DNA from: Trichomonas vaginalis G3
Lineage: Eukaryota; Parabasalia; Trichomonadida; Trichomonadidae
Assembly (NCBI RefSeq): GCF_026262505.1
Contig: NC_067204.1
Coordinates: 24,459,300-24,523,299 of the forward strand
Length of the DNA: 64,000 nt
Direction: 5' to 3'
Both the position numbers and the translations under genes were made by a program. Of the stretch, positions 39,381 through 50,683 are shown in pieces; within the stretch, counting starts at the first letter, position 1, and the number at the start of each line of letters is the position of its first letter. Below the pieces are notes generated by a model. It did not search any database and had not been told where the DNA came from. It was given only the letters and a program-made list of their open reading frames with translations.

Positions 39381-41050
39381 TAACTCTCAAATTTTTCTGA
39401 GTCAATAAGCCGCCAAAAAAGTGTCATTTCTTTATAGGAAAGGAAACCTATTTGACGAACAATCCGGACACTAGTGCCTCAGCGAATTTCCCCAAACCCA
39501 CCAATCCCCTCCCTGCTGTTGTGCACCATCGATGGAAAGTAAGTCATCAATAGTCTCTTTTCCTGATTTCAAGCTAACGTTAGATCATTCATGAAAGAAA
39601 TCATTGCCTTTCATCAGAGACTTTCGTTATAACTGCGCTGCTCTCAAGTTCATCTTGAGAAATTTACGTAATAACTGAATTCCCAAAGTTCTTTAGGTGA
39701 TCCAAAACACTGTAGCTGCTTGAACTTTGGACGAGCCTCGCACCCCAGAGAATAGAAATCCCAATCTTGCTCATGTTTAGTTGAATTAGTCTGCAGCAGT
39801 ACAGCTCTGATACCACAAGATCGTGATGTATACAAAGTCACAACGCTATTTGATTCAACAACTAGCTAGTTTTGACATCAAATTGCAAAATTTGACTTCG
39901 TTATGAGCTCTTTGTAGCAAAAATACATTACACTTAAAGACTAGTTGCTAGACTGTAGTAGTTTGTTCGTATATATCTATTTTTCCCCAACGTATTGCAT
40001 ACTACATTTTGACAAGACTTGCAACCTTATAGTAACCTCGTTGGGAATTGTTCAAGCAAAGCGTAGGTAGTTAAGGTCGAGTAAGAGTTCTTCTTAAATC
40101 TTTCACTGAATGAGTAGGTGTTGGAAGAACTGTTCTCTAAAGCGATACAGTTGCGCTACATGTTCGTCAACTTGTCTAGAAATAAATATATCATTTGTTT
40201 TATACGTTTTTTCGTAATAAATCTATTTGTATTTGTTGTATTTGAGTATGAAGATAACAAAAACTACGGCATAAGACGCAGTACACTGGGCTTCGTTGCC
40301 ATTTTATTTACCATGTTAAGAATAAACTTAACAGACATGCTTTGTTTTCGACGAAGCCATCTAAAATAACGTACATCTAAATAAAACTAAAAAACTGTAA
40401 AATTTCTTTATTTGATAGTATACTTCAAATTATGCACTATACCTTCTAGAATTCTATAACACTCTTTGCATATAATTTTTTTAAAAAAAAGTTATATCTC
40501 GACAAAAATATGATTTATCAATAGAGTATGTAAAATAAAACTCATTCGCAGTATTAAAAAATCGTAAATCTTTCCAAAAAAATTTTGAATTACAAATTTT
40601 AAAACTTAAAACAACATTTTTTGAAGCGAAAAAACGAAATCTAATTTTTTTTGGAAAATTTAGAATAAATAGAGCTCTTTAACTCGTCGAATACAAATTG
40701 TTTTCAAGTTTTTTTCGACCGGAAATTGAACTTTTAGAGTTTATACAATAAGATTCACATGAAAAAATACGGGTTTAACAAAGAAATCACCAATATAAAG
40801 GTTTTTTAGTAGAACGAGATTGATAAAAACTATGGTATGATAAAAAGACGATAATTTTTTTGGCGGGATAATTGAAGAATATGAATGATTCGAATTACAG
40901 ACATACTCTAGTCCGAAACTTACTATGGTTCGTGACTTATTTTTGACACAGAATAGCTGTAGACTAAGGCTTACTCTAGATCCAGACTTATTATACAATT
41001 AAATTTGCTTTTGGAATAAGACTTAATTTTAGTTACAAACTTATCTTAAT
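39381..41050. other. Low-copy interior of the element; possible captured or relic coding DNA
   Basis: 39400-40360 is richer in G+C than ordinary intergenic DNA here. It includes coding-like stretches, such as plus strand TSASANFPKPTNPLPAVVHH near 39472-39531 and a minus-strand 63-codon frame at 39650-39841, but all are short and interrupted by stops. It might be transposase or captured host-gene remains; nothing was recognised. 40370-41050 is plain AT-rich sequence. Confidence 0.4.
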
Positions 41051-41750
41051 ATCAGACTTATATTTAGAATCAGACTTACTTTAGTCTAGAACTTACATTT
41101 AGAATCAGACTTCCATTTCAAGTCAGACTTACTTTCGTCCGAACTTACATTTCAAGTCAGACTTACTTTCGTCCGAGACTTACATTTCAAGTCAGACTTA
41201 CTTTCGTCCGAGACTTACATTTCAAGTCAGACTTACTTTCGAGACTTACATTTCAAGTCAGACTTACTTTCGTCCGAGACTTACATTTCAAGTCAGACTT
41301 ACTTTCGTCCGAGACTTACATTTCAAGTCAGACTTACTTTCGTCCGAGACTTACATTTCAAGTCAGACTTACTTTCGTCCGAGACTTACATTTCAAGTCA
41401 GACTTACTTTCGTCCGAGACTTACATTTCAAGTCAGACTTACTTTCGTCCGAGACTTACATTTCAAGTCAGACTTACTTTCGTCCGAGACTTACATTTCA
41501 AGTCAGACTTACTTTCGTCCGAGACTTACATTTCAAGTCAGACTTACTTTCGTCCGAGACTTACATTTCAAGTCAGACTTACTTTCGTCCGAGACTTACA
41601 TTTCAAGTCAGACTTACTTTCGTCCGAGACTTACATTTCAAGTCAGACTTACTTTCGTCCGAGACTTACATTTCAAGTCAGACTTACTTTCGTCCGAGAC
41701 TTACATTTCAAGTCAGACTTACATTAATATCAAACTTATATTAACCTACG
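41051..41750. repeat. 35-bp tandem satellite, about 18 copies
   Basis: Unit acttacatttcaagtcagac, then ttactttcgtccgag, 35 bases, almost invariant between about 41110 and 41720. One copy near 41245 lacks tcgtccgag-type bases. The edges (41051-41108 and 41720-41750) hold diverged copies (tatttagaatcagactt), showing that homogenisation is confined to the centre. Confidence 0.93.
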
Positions 41751-42135
41751 ACTTACTTTTATTCCCAGACATCTTGATCCACACTGACATTGAAAACCAC
41801 TCATACATCTAAAGCCACTCAAACATCTAGATCCACTACGACATGGAGATCCACTCAAACATAATTTTTGCTCTCTAACTACATTTTTATATGATTTTAC
41901 AACCTAAATTTTCTTCTTTACCTAAAGATTATTCGCAATATCTGAATATCATTAATTAATTGAGATATTCAAGTTTTGACAGCGGATTTGGAAAGCAGAC
42001 TTGATGGAGATTTTAAATCTGATGTCAAATCTTGGTTTTGTGCATTATTGGAAGAGAAAAAAGGGTGTTAATTGCAAATCTTAAATATAGGTTTTTACGA
42101 AAAATGTAATTAGGGTTAGAATCATAGAAAGATAT
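41751..42135. other. Spacer between the two satellites of the element
   Basis: Unique AT-rich sequence with no gene. Confidence 0.5.
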
Positions 42136-45100
42136 ATCTGTCAGACATTGTTATGTGTGACAGATAATATTGCATCTCATAGACACTGTTGCATCTGTCA
42201 GACACTGTTGCATCTCATAGACACTGTTGCATCTCATAGACAATGTTGCATCTCATAGACACTGTTGCATCTGTCAGACACTGTTGCATCTCATAGACAC
42301 TGTTGCATCTCATAGACACTGTTGCATCTCATAGACACTGTTTCATCTCATAGACACTGTTTCATCTCATAGACACTGTTATATTTCATAGACACTGTTG
42401 CATCTCATACACACTGTTGCATCTTTCAGACACTGTTATATTTCATAGACACTGTTGCATCTCATAGACACTGTTGCATCTCATAGACACTGTTGCATCT
42501 GTCAGACACTGTTAAATTTCATAGACACTGTTGCATCTGTCAGACACTGTTAAATTTCATAGACACTGTTGCATCTTTCAGACACTGTTGCATCTCATAG
42601 ACACTGTTGCATCTCATAGACACTGTTGCATCTCATAGACACTGTTGCATCTCATAGACACTGTTAAATTTCATAGACACTGTTGCATCTGTCAGACACT
42701 GTTGCATCTGTCAGATACTGTTGCATCTCATAGACACTGTTGCATCTGTCAGACACTGTTGCATCTCATAGACACTGTTGCATCTGTCAGACACTGTTGC
42801 ATCTCATACACACTGTTGCATCTGTCAGACACTGTTAAATTTCATAGACACTGTTGCATCTGTCAGACACTGTTAAATTTCATAGACACTGTTGCATCTT
42901 TCAGACACTGTTGCATCTCATAGACACTGTTGCATCTCATAGACACTGTTGCATCTCATACACACTGTTGCATCTGTCAGACACTGTTAAATTTCATAGA
43001 CACTGTTGCATCTGTCAGACACTGTTGCATCTGTCAGATACTGTTGCATCTCATAGACACTGTTTCATCTCATAGACACTGTTGCATCTCATAGACACTG
43101 TTGCATCTGTCAGACACTGTTGCATCTCATACACACTGTTGCATCTGTCAGACACTGTTAAATTTCATAGACACTGTTGCATCTTTCAGACACTGTTGCA
43201 TCTCATAGACACTGTTAAATTTCATAGACACTGTTGCATCTGTCAGACACTGTTAAATTTCATAGACACTGTTGCATCTCATAGACACTGTTGCATCTCA
43301 TAGACACTGTTTCATCTCATAGACACTGTTTCATCTCATAGACACTGTTATATTTCATAGACACTGTTGCATCTCATACACACTGTTGCATCTTTCAGAC
43401 ACTGTTATATTTCATAGACACTGTTGCATCTCATAGACACTGTTGCATCTCATAGACACTGTTGCATCTGTCAGACACTGTTGCATCTCATAGACACTGT
43501 TGCATCTCATAGACAATGTTGCATCTCATAGACACTGTTGCATCTGTCAGACACTGTTGCATCTCATAGACACTGTTGCATCTCATAGACACTGTTGCAT
43601 CTCATAGACACTGTTTCATCTCATAGACACTGTTTCATCTCATAGACACTGTTGCATCTCATACACACTGTTGCATCTTTCAGACACTGTTATATTTCAT
43701 AGACACTGTTGCATCTCATAGACACTGTTGCATCTCATAGACACTGTTGCATCTGTCAGACACTGTTAAATTTCATAGACACTGTTGCATCTGTCAGACA
43801 CTGTTAAATTTCATAGACACTGTTGCATCTTTCAGACACTGTTGCATCTCATAGACACTGTTGCATCTCATAGACACTGTTGCATCTCATAGACACTGTT
43901 GCATCTCATAGACACTGTTCATAGACACTGTTGCATCTGTAGACACTGTTGCATCTGTCAGACACTGTTGCATCTCATAGACACTGTTGCATCTGTCAGA
44001 CACTGTTGCATCTCATAGACACTGTTGCATCTGTCAGACACTGTTGCATCTCATACACACTGTTGCATCTGTCAGACACTGTTATTCATAGACACTGTTG
44101 CATCTGTCAGACACTGTTATTTCATAGACACTGTTGCATCTTCAGACACTGTTGCATCTCATAGACACTGTTGCATCTCATAGACACTGTTGCATCTCAT
44201 ACACACTGTTGCATCTGTCAGACACTGTTAAATTTCATAGACACTGTTGCATCTGTCAGACACTGTTGCATCTGTCAGATACTGTTGCATCTGTCAGACA
44301 CTGTTGCATCTCATAGACACTGTTGCATCTCATAGACACTGTTGCATCTGTCAGACACTGTTGCATCTCATACACACTGTTGCATCTGTCAGACACTGTT
44401 AAATTTCATAGACACTGTTGCATCTTTCAGACACTGTTGCATCTCATAGACACTGTTAAATTTCATAGACACTGTTGCATCTGTCAGATACTGTTGCATC
44501 TCATAGACACTGTTGCATCTGTCAGACACTGTTGCATCTCATAGACACTGTTGTATCTGTCAGACACTGTTGCATCTCATACACACTGTTGCATCTGTCA
44601 GACACTGTTAAATTTCATAGACACTGTTGCATCTTTCAGACACTGTTGCATCTCATAGACACTGTTAAATTTCATAGACACTGTTGCATCTGTCAGACAC
44701 TGTTAAATTTCATAGACACTGTTGCATCTCATAGACACTGTTGCATCTCATAGACACTGTTTCATCTCATAGACACTGTTGCATCTCATAGACACTGTTG
44801 CATCTCATAGACACTGTTAAATTTCATAGACACTGTTGCATCTGTCAGACACTGTTGCATCTCATAGACACTGTTGCATCTGTCAGACACTGTTGCATCT
44901 CATAGACACTGTTGCATCTGTCAGACACTGTTAAATTTCATAGACACTGTTGCATCTCATAGATACTGTTGCATCTCATAGACACTGTTTCATCTCATAG
45001 ACACTGTTGCATCTCATAGACACTGTTGCATCTCATAGACACTGTTAAATTTCATAGACACTGTTGCATCTGTCAGACACTGTTAAATTTCATAGACACT

Positions 45101-45574
45101 GTTGCATCTTTCAGACACTGTTGCATCGCATAGACACTGTTGCATCTCATAGACACTGTTGCATCTCATAGACACTGTTGCATCTCATAGACACTGTTAA
45201 ATTTCATAGACACTGTTGCATCTGTCAGACACTGTTGCATCTCATAGACACTGTTGCATCTCATAGACACTGTTGCATCTGTCAGACACTGTTAAATTTC
45301 ATAGACACTGTTGCATCTGTCAGACACTGTTGCATCGCATAGACACTGTTGCATCTCATAGACACTGTTGCATCTGTCAAACACTGTTGCATCTCATAGA
45401 CACTGTTTCATCTCATAGACACTGTTGCATCTGTCAGACACTGTTAAATTTCATAGACACTGTTGCATCTGTCAGACACTGTTGCATCTCATACACACTG
45501 TTGCATCTGTCAGACACTGTTAAATTTCATAGACACTGTTGCATCTCATAGACACTGTTGCATCTGTCAGACAA
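42136..45574. repeat. 19-bp satellite with higher-order structure, about 180 units
   Basis: Units are 19 bases, with a constant end (agacactgtt) and a variable start: gcatctcat, gcatctgtc, gcatctttc, aaatttcat and tcatctcat types. Unit types recur in the same order in blocks; for example, a run containing the rare tacacactg unit repeats near 43105, 44345 and 44553. Open frames through it (such as 42645-42923 and 45273-45551) are Cys/His-rich only because three units make 57 bases. Confidence 0.93.
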
Positions 45575-45954
45575 TGAATTTTGGCGCCAAAATTATTTGT
45601 CTTAATTTATTAAATTTAATATACGCACATCCATAAGTTATGCTATTTTTTCTATTTATTTTGTTCTAAAATTCTAAATATTTTTTTTTCATAACATAAA
45701 ATATGATGTCTAGTCTCATTTACATAACAACATGCCTTAGAATATGTTTTTTATTCTTTTTGTCACTTTAAATTAAGAATAAAAAGATAATTTAAATTGA
45801 ATATTTGCGATTATTCTCACTAATGCTGCTTCCTCTTTTATTAGGTAGACAACAAAAAGTTAGCCTTGGACTCCCATATCAGATTTTTGATTGGTTGCGT
45901 ATATAATGAGCTGGGATTGATAGACGAAAACCCAGTGAGAAAATTTTTGACGCC
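45575..45954 (-). repeat. Right terminal inverted repeat of the Mutator-like element
   Basis: Reverse complement of 38996-39380, ending gagaaaatttttgacgcc at 45954. The 9-bp duplication aaatttagc follows at 45955-45963. Confidence 0.9.
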
Positions 45955-45963
45955 AAATTTAGC
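45955..45963. repeat. 9-bp target-site duplication, right copy
   Basis: aaatttagc, identical to 38987-38995. Confidence 0.85.
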
Positions 45964-46016
45964 GGTTTTAAAAGATATAATAAAAATAATAGAAACTAAT
46001 AAATAATAAATAACAC

Positions 46017-49000
46017 TTAAACTGGAATCATGCCTAAGTTCTCCTTGAGGCCGATTGTCCATGCTGGACCAGTGAGAGTTGATCCAAGATCTGTGTAACC
46101 AGGTGTTGAATCTGGGCCCTTATCCTTAGGTCTAACATGCATTGTAGCAGATGGAGCTCTTGTCTTCTGTGTGGTGTAGTCTGGGCTATATGCTGCTGGA
46201 CCTGGTGAAATAGAGTTGATGCCCATTGGATCACCATTACGAGAGTGCATTGTAGATTTAGGAGCTTCGTTACCGAACTGAGCCTTATAATCATAAGCAC
46301 CTGGACCTGGGTTATCAAGACGAGAGTCACGAGCTTCGCCGTGTCTGTATGACATGGCAACCTTTGGAGCGTCGGCACCAAGAGCTGGTGGAATGTAGTT
46401 TGGACCTGGTGTGTTCTCTGCATCACGAGTTGCATGTCTTGACGCAAGAGAAATCTTTGGACCTTGGCCGATTGTTGATGGAAGATCACGATATGGAGCT
46501 GTGTTGACTTGGGATGTGGACTCGTGGCGGCCCTTCATAGTGAACGAAGGAGCCTTTGCCTTGTTTCCATCACCTGGGTTATAAGCACCTGGACCTGGAG
46601 AAATAGAATTGATGCCCATTGGATCTCCTGTTCTGGCATGCATTGTTGACTTCTGGCCACCGAGAGATCTATCGATTTGGTAATCGGATGGACCTGGAGT
46701 GACTTCCAGTGAGCGTGATTCTGGACGAATGTGCATGGTGGCACTTGGTGCACGTTTCTTCTGGGTGCTGAAGTCTGGATTGTATGCACCGGGACCTGGT
46801 GAGATGGAGTTGATGCCCATCGGATCGCCTGTCCTTGTGTGCATTGTGGCCTTTGGTGCTTCGTTACCAAACTGTGTCTTGTAATCGTATGCACCTGGAC
46901 CTGGGTTATCAAGACGAGAGTCACGAGCTTCGCCGTGTCTGTATGACATGGCAACCTTTGGAGCGTCGGCACCAAGAGCTGGTGGAATGTAGTTTGGACC
47001 TGGTGTGTTCTCAACATCCCTTGTAGCGTGACGAGAAGCGAGAGAAATCTTTGGACCTTGGCCGATTGTTGATGGAAGATCACGATATGGAGCTGTGTTA
47101 GGACGCTCGACAGATTCGTGACGACCTTTCATAGTGAATGAAGGAGCCTTTGCCTTGTTTCCATCACCTGGATTGTAAGCACCTGGACCTGGAGAAATAG
47201 AATTGATGCCCATTGGATCTCCTGTTCTTGTATGCATTGTTGACTTCTGGCCACCGAGAGATCTATCGATTTGATAATCTGATGGACCTGGAGTAGATTC
47301 GAGAGAACGAGATTCTGGACGAATGTGCATTGTAGCAGATGGAGCTCTTGTCTTCTGTGTGTTGTAATCTGGGCTATATGCTGCTGGACCTGGTGAAATA
47401 GAGTTGATGCCCATTGGATCACCATTACGAGAGTGCATTGTAGATTTAGGAGCTTCGTTACCGAACTGTGCCTTATAATCATAAGCACCTGGACCTGGGT
47501 TATCAAGACGAGAGTCACGAGCTTCGCCGTGTCTGTATGACATGGCAACCTTTGGAGCGTCGGCACCAAGAGCTGGTGGAATGTAGTTTGGACCTGGTGT
47601 GTTCTCTGCATCACGAGTTGCATGTCTTGATGCAAGAGAAATCTTTGGACCTTGACCAATTGTTGATGGAAGATCTCTGTATGGAGCGGTGTTGACTTGG
47701 GATGTGGACTCGTGGCGGCCCTTCATAGTGAACGAAGGAGCCTTTGCCTTGTTTCCATCACCTGGGTTATAAGCACCTGGACCTGGAGAAATAGAATTGA
47801 TGCCCATTGGATCTCCTGTTCTGGCATGCATCGTGGAGGCTTGACCACCAAGAGATCTATCGATTTGGTAATCGGATGGACCTGGAGTGACTTCCAGTGA
47901 GCGTGATTCTGGACGAATGTGCATGGTGGCACTTGGTGCACGTTTCTTCTGGGTGCTGAAGTCTGGATTGTATGCACCGGGACCTGGTGAGATGGAGTTG
48001 ATGCCCATCGGATCGCCTGTCCTTGTGTGCATTGTGGCCTTTGGTGCTTCGTTACCAAACTGTGTCTTGTAATCGTATGCACCTGGACCTGGGTTGTCGA
48101 GTCTTGAATCACGAGCTTCGCCGTGTCTGTATGACATGGCAACCTTTGGAGCGTCGGCACCAAGAGCTGGTGGAATGTAGTTTGGACCTGGTGTGTTCTC
48201 AACATCCCTTGTAGCGTGACGAGAAGCGAGAGAAATCTTTGGACCTTGGCCGATTGTTGATGGAAGATCACGATATGGAGCTGTGTTAGGACGCTCGACA
48301 GATTCGTGACGACCCTTCATTGTATATGATGGGGCCTTTGATTTATTAGAATCTGTTGGATTGTAAGCACCTGGACCTGGAGAAATAGAATTGATGCCCA
48401 TTGGATCTCCTGTTCTTGTATGCATTGTTGACTTCTGGCCACCGAGAGATCTATCGATTTGATAATCTGATGGACCTGGAGTAGATTCGATACTTCTTGA
48501 CTCGGGTCTGATGTGCATTGTAGCTGAAGGAGCTCTTGCTTTCTGAGTACTGTAATCTGGATTGTATGCAGCTGGGCCTGGTGAAATGGAGTTGATGCCC
48601 ATTGGATCACCATTACGAGAGTGCATTGTAGATTTAGGAGCTTCGTTACCGAACTGTGCCTTATAATCATAAGCACCTGGACCTGGGTTATCAAGACGAG
48701 AGTCACGAGCTTCGCCGTGTCTGTATGACATAGCAACTTTAGGTGCGTCGGCACCAAGAGCTGGTGGAACGTAAGAAGGACCTGGAGTATTTTCTACGTC
48801 CCTTGTAGCATGACGGGAGGCAAGTGAAATCTTTGGACCTTGACCAATTGAAGATGGGAGGTCACGATATGGAGCAGTATTAACTTGTGATGTAGATTCA
48901 TGACGTCCTTTCATTGTGTATGATGGAGCTTTAGCCTTATTCGAGTCAGTTGGATTGTAAGCGCCAGGACCTGGTGAAATAGAATTAATTCCCATTGGAT

Positions 49001-49619
49001 CTCCTGTTCTAGCGTGCATTGTGGCCTTTGGACCGCCGAGAGACCTGTCGATCTGATAATCTGACGGGCCAGGGGACGTTTCGATGGAACGTGACTCTGG
49101 TCTTATATGCATTGTTGCTGATGGAGCTCGTTTCTTTTGAGTAGAATAATCAGGATTGTATGCGCCTGGGCCTGGAGATATTGAATTGATGCCCATTGGA
49201 TCGCCAGTTCTTGTGTGCATGGTAGATTTTGGAGCTTCATTACCGAATTGAGCTTTATAATCATAGGCGCCTGGGCCTGGGTTATCTAAACGTGAATCTC
49301 TTGCCTCACCATGTCTATAAGACATAGCTACTTTAGGAGCATCTGAACCGAGTGCTGGTGGAATATATCCAGGACCCGGAGTATTTTCGACATCGCGTGT
49401 CGCGTGACGTGAAGCAAGTGAAATTTTTGGTCCTGAGCCAATTGATGATGGTAAATCGCGATATGGTGCTGTATTCGGACGCTCAGTAGTTCCATGACGT
49501 CCTTTTAATGTATATGCTGGGGCACGCAACTTATCACTGGTCACGCCGAGCTTTGGCTCGTACGCACCAGGACCTGGTTTGACATCAGAGCTAGTAACGC
49601 GCGCAAAAAGTCCAGACAT
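46017..49619 (-). CDS. Giant STPGR/SHIPPO (PG-rich repeat) flagellar protein
   Basis: 1,200 residues from ATG 49619 (MSGLFARVTSSDVKPGPGAY); the upstream in-frame extension has poor coding character. More than twenty PGPxxY motifs (NPGPGAYDYKAQFGNE, SPGPGAYNPD, TPGPSDYQIDRSLGG) are those of the SHIPPO/sperm-tail PG-rich repeat family, which associates with axonemal microtubules and basal bodies. The organism's flagella are the likely site. The motifs form a 198-residue (594-bp) super-unit repeated six times, with pairs nearly identical at 1,188 bp. There is no signal peptide or membrane segment. It is GC-rich for the window, so probably well expressed. Confidence 0.88.
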   Translation of the reverse strand: MSGLFARVTSSDVKPGPGAYEPKLGVTSDKLRAPAYTLKGRHGTTERPNTAPYRDLPSSIGSGPKISLASRHATRDVENTPGPGYIPPALGSDAPKVAMSYRHGEARDSRLDNPGPGAYDYKAQFGNEAPKSTMHTRTGDPMGINSISPGPGAYNPDYSTQKKRAPSATMHIRPESRSIETSPGPSDYQIDRSLGGPKATMHARTGDPMGINSISPGPGAYNPTDSNKAKAPSYTMKGRHESTSQVNTAPYRDLPSSIGQGPKISLASRHATRDVENTPGPSYVPPALGADAPKVAMSYRHGEARDSRLDNPGPGAYDYKAQFGNEAPKSTMHSRNGDPMGINSISPGPAAYNPDYSTQKARAPSATMHIRPESRSIESTPGPSDYQIDRSLGGQKSTMHTRTGDPMGINSISPGPGAYNPTDSNKSKAPSYTMKGRHESVERPNTAPYRDLPSTIGQGPKISLASRHATRDVENTPGPNYIPPALGADAPKVAMSYRHGEARDSRLDNPGPGAYDYKTQFGNEAPKATMHTRTGDPMGINSISPGPGAYNPDFSTQKKRAPSATMHIRPESRSLEVTPGPSDYQIDRSLGGQASTMHARTGDPMGINSISPGPGAYNPGDGNKAKAPSFTMKGRHESTSQVNTAPYRDLPSTIGQGPKISLASRHATRDAENTPGPNYIPPALGADAPKVAMSYRHGEARDSRLDNPGPGAYDYKAQFGNEAPKSTMHSRNGDPMGINSISPGPAAYSPDYNTQKTRAPSATMHIRPESRSLESTPGPSDYQIDRSLGGQKSTMHTRTGDPMGINSISPGPGAYNPGDGNKAKAPSFTMKGRHESVERPNTAPYRDLPSTIGQGPKISLASRHATRDVENTPGPNYIPPALGADAPKVAMSYRHGEARDSRLDNPGPGAYDYKTQFGNEAPKATMHTRTGDPMGINSISPGPGAYNPDFSTQKKRAPSATMHIRPESRSLEVTPGPSDYQIDRSLGGQKSTMHARTGDPMGINSISPGPGAYNPGDGNKAKAPSFTMKGRHESTSQVNTAPYRDLPSTIGQGPKISLASRHATRDAENTPGPNYIPPALGADAPKVAMSYRHGEARDSRLDNPGPGAYDYKAQFGNEAPKSTMHSRNGDPMGINSISPGPAAYSPDYTTQKTRAPSATMHVRPKDKGPDSTPGYTDLGSTLTGPAWTIGLKENLGMIPV
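46200..49560 (-). repeat. 594-bp coding super-repeat with 1,188-bp homogenised pairs
   Basis: The block from GDGNKAKAPSFTMKGRHES through SPGPGAY repeats every 198 codons. Alternate units differ (TSQVNTAPYRD versus VERPNTAPYRD) while units two apart are almost identical at the DNA level; for example, cgtggcggcccttcatagtg occurs at about 46523 and 47711. The N-terminal units (48300-49560) are more diverged, so amplification was most recent toward the 3' end. Confidence 0.85.
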
Positions 49620-50683
49620 TATATAATTTTTTTTACAAACAAAAAAATAACGGATTATTTTATTCAATTGAATACCATTCAAAAATGAGAGGGCAATTCA
49701 ATTTCAGGGTTTTTTTTTTATACATCTGCAAAAATTTAGTCGGAAAATTAATCGATAAATTGATTAAAAACCAGATGTTATTTAGCGGCTTTCATTTTTA
49801 GAAAAAAAAATTGAGTCCGCTAGGCATATTGCTCAATTCTCATAAAAGTCATTGCAATAGAGGCCATTCTTTCAGGAGAAAGCTATTTGCCCCTAGAGAA
49901 TGCATCTTTCTGCTCTGAATTGAAGAGTAACACTCAGATAACAAAATACAAGAATTTCCGTTACGTTGTGCTCACTCTCGTATAGCGTGCTATTTCAACA
50001 GATTATCATATGCAAAGAAATTTTCAGCGTTGCAATATTGAGTAATCTCTTACTTTTTAATATTTCGAATTTGAAAATATGTTCGAAATCAAAGCGCCTA
50101 TCATAAATAGTTTCAGCTATATGTGCTTATCTATTTCCTATGCATACTTATGTCATTAATGTTGTTATATTTTCGGAAATTTTAAAAAACGGATTTGGCA
50201 AATTTCAAGTTGCATCGATATCTAAATTATAGATATCTAATAATTTTGTATTGTCTTATTTTGTGAATCAAGCAAGATAAAAAAAAATTGGGAATTTCAT
50301 TGTTGTAAATATACAATTCCTGACGTCTACTACGAACCTTCAGAATTTTATGTCTGAATACATCGATTTGATACTAATTTTTTATGAAAATAAGGAAAAA
50401 GATAATAAAAAATACTGATTTTCTGATTAAAAATCTTCATCTAAATAGGATGTCCAAATTATTGAAGCTTTCAACTATAGTGGTGCTTTGATTTTTGAAT
50501 TCCACAACTAGGACTTTCCAACGTATTTTTCTCTCAAATTTCAACTTCCAAAATTATGAAAATTTCTGATCGATCGTAAGAATAATTCTCACTTATTACG
50601 TATATCAAAAAATACTAAAAATATTACTCTTAATATTGAGAGCAACGTTGCTTGAATTAAAATGATCATAGATTGAGTTCTAA
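49620..50683. other. Intergenic; no gene seen
   Basis: About 1 kb of AT-rich DNA upstream of the PG-repeat gene and of the glycine-rich fragment, which diverge from it. Confidence 0.55.

Larger units (their letters stand above)
38996..45954. mobile_element. Non-autonomous Mutator-like element, 6,959 bp, filled with satellites
   Basis: Long terminal inverted repeats (38996-39380 and about 45575-45954) start ggcgtcaaaaattttctcac and end inside at a ttggcgccaa palindrome. They are nearly identical over about 380 bases. A perfect 9-bp direct duplication flanks the element. Long terminal repeats plus a 9-bp duplication define Mutator-like elements, a superfamily known in trichomonads. No transposase frame is present. 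The interior holds a low-copy, more GC-rich region (39381-41050), a 35-bp satellite and a 19-bp satellite. It inserted 53 bp beyond the stop codon of the PG-repeat gene. Confidence 0.85.

Noticed and set aside
42645-45551. Several Cys/His-rich open frames (HRHCCICQTLLHLIDTV type) that look like zinc-binding proteins
   Set aside because: They arise because three 19-bp satellite units make 57 bases without stops. They appear in several frames and follow the repeat, not codon constraint.
38996-45954. Maverick/Polinton interpretation of the 7-kb element
   Set aside because: Polintons have 6-bp target duplications, much larger size and capsid, polymerase and integrase genes. Here the duplication is 9 bp and no such gene is present, which fits Mutator-like elements.
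46535-48757. Overlapping minus- and plus-strand frames inside the PG-repeat gene (MIFHQQSAKVQRFLS and others)
   Set aside because: Out-of-frame shadows of a GC-richer repetitive gene; they repeat at 594 and 1,188 bp exactly as the real frame does.
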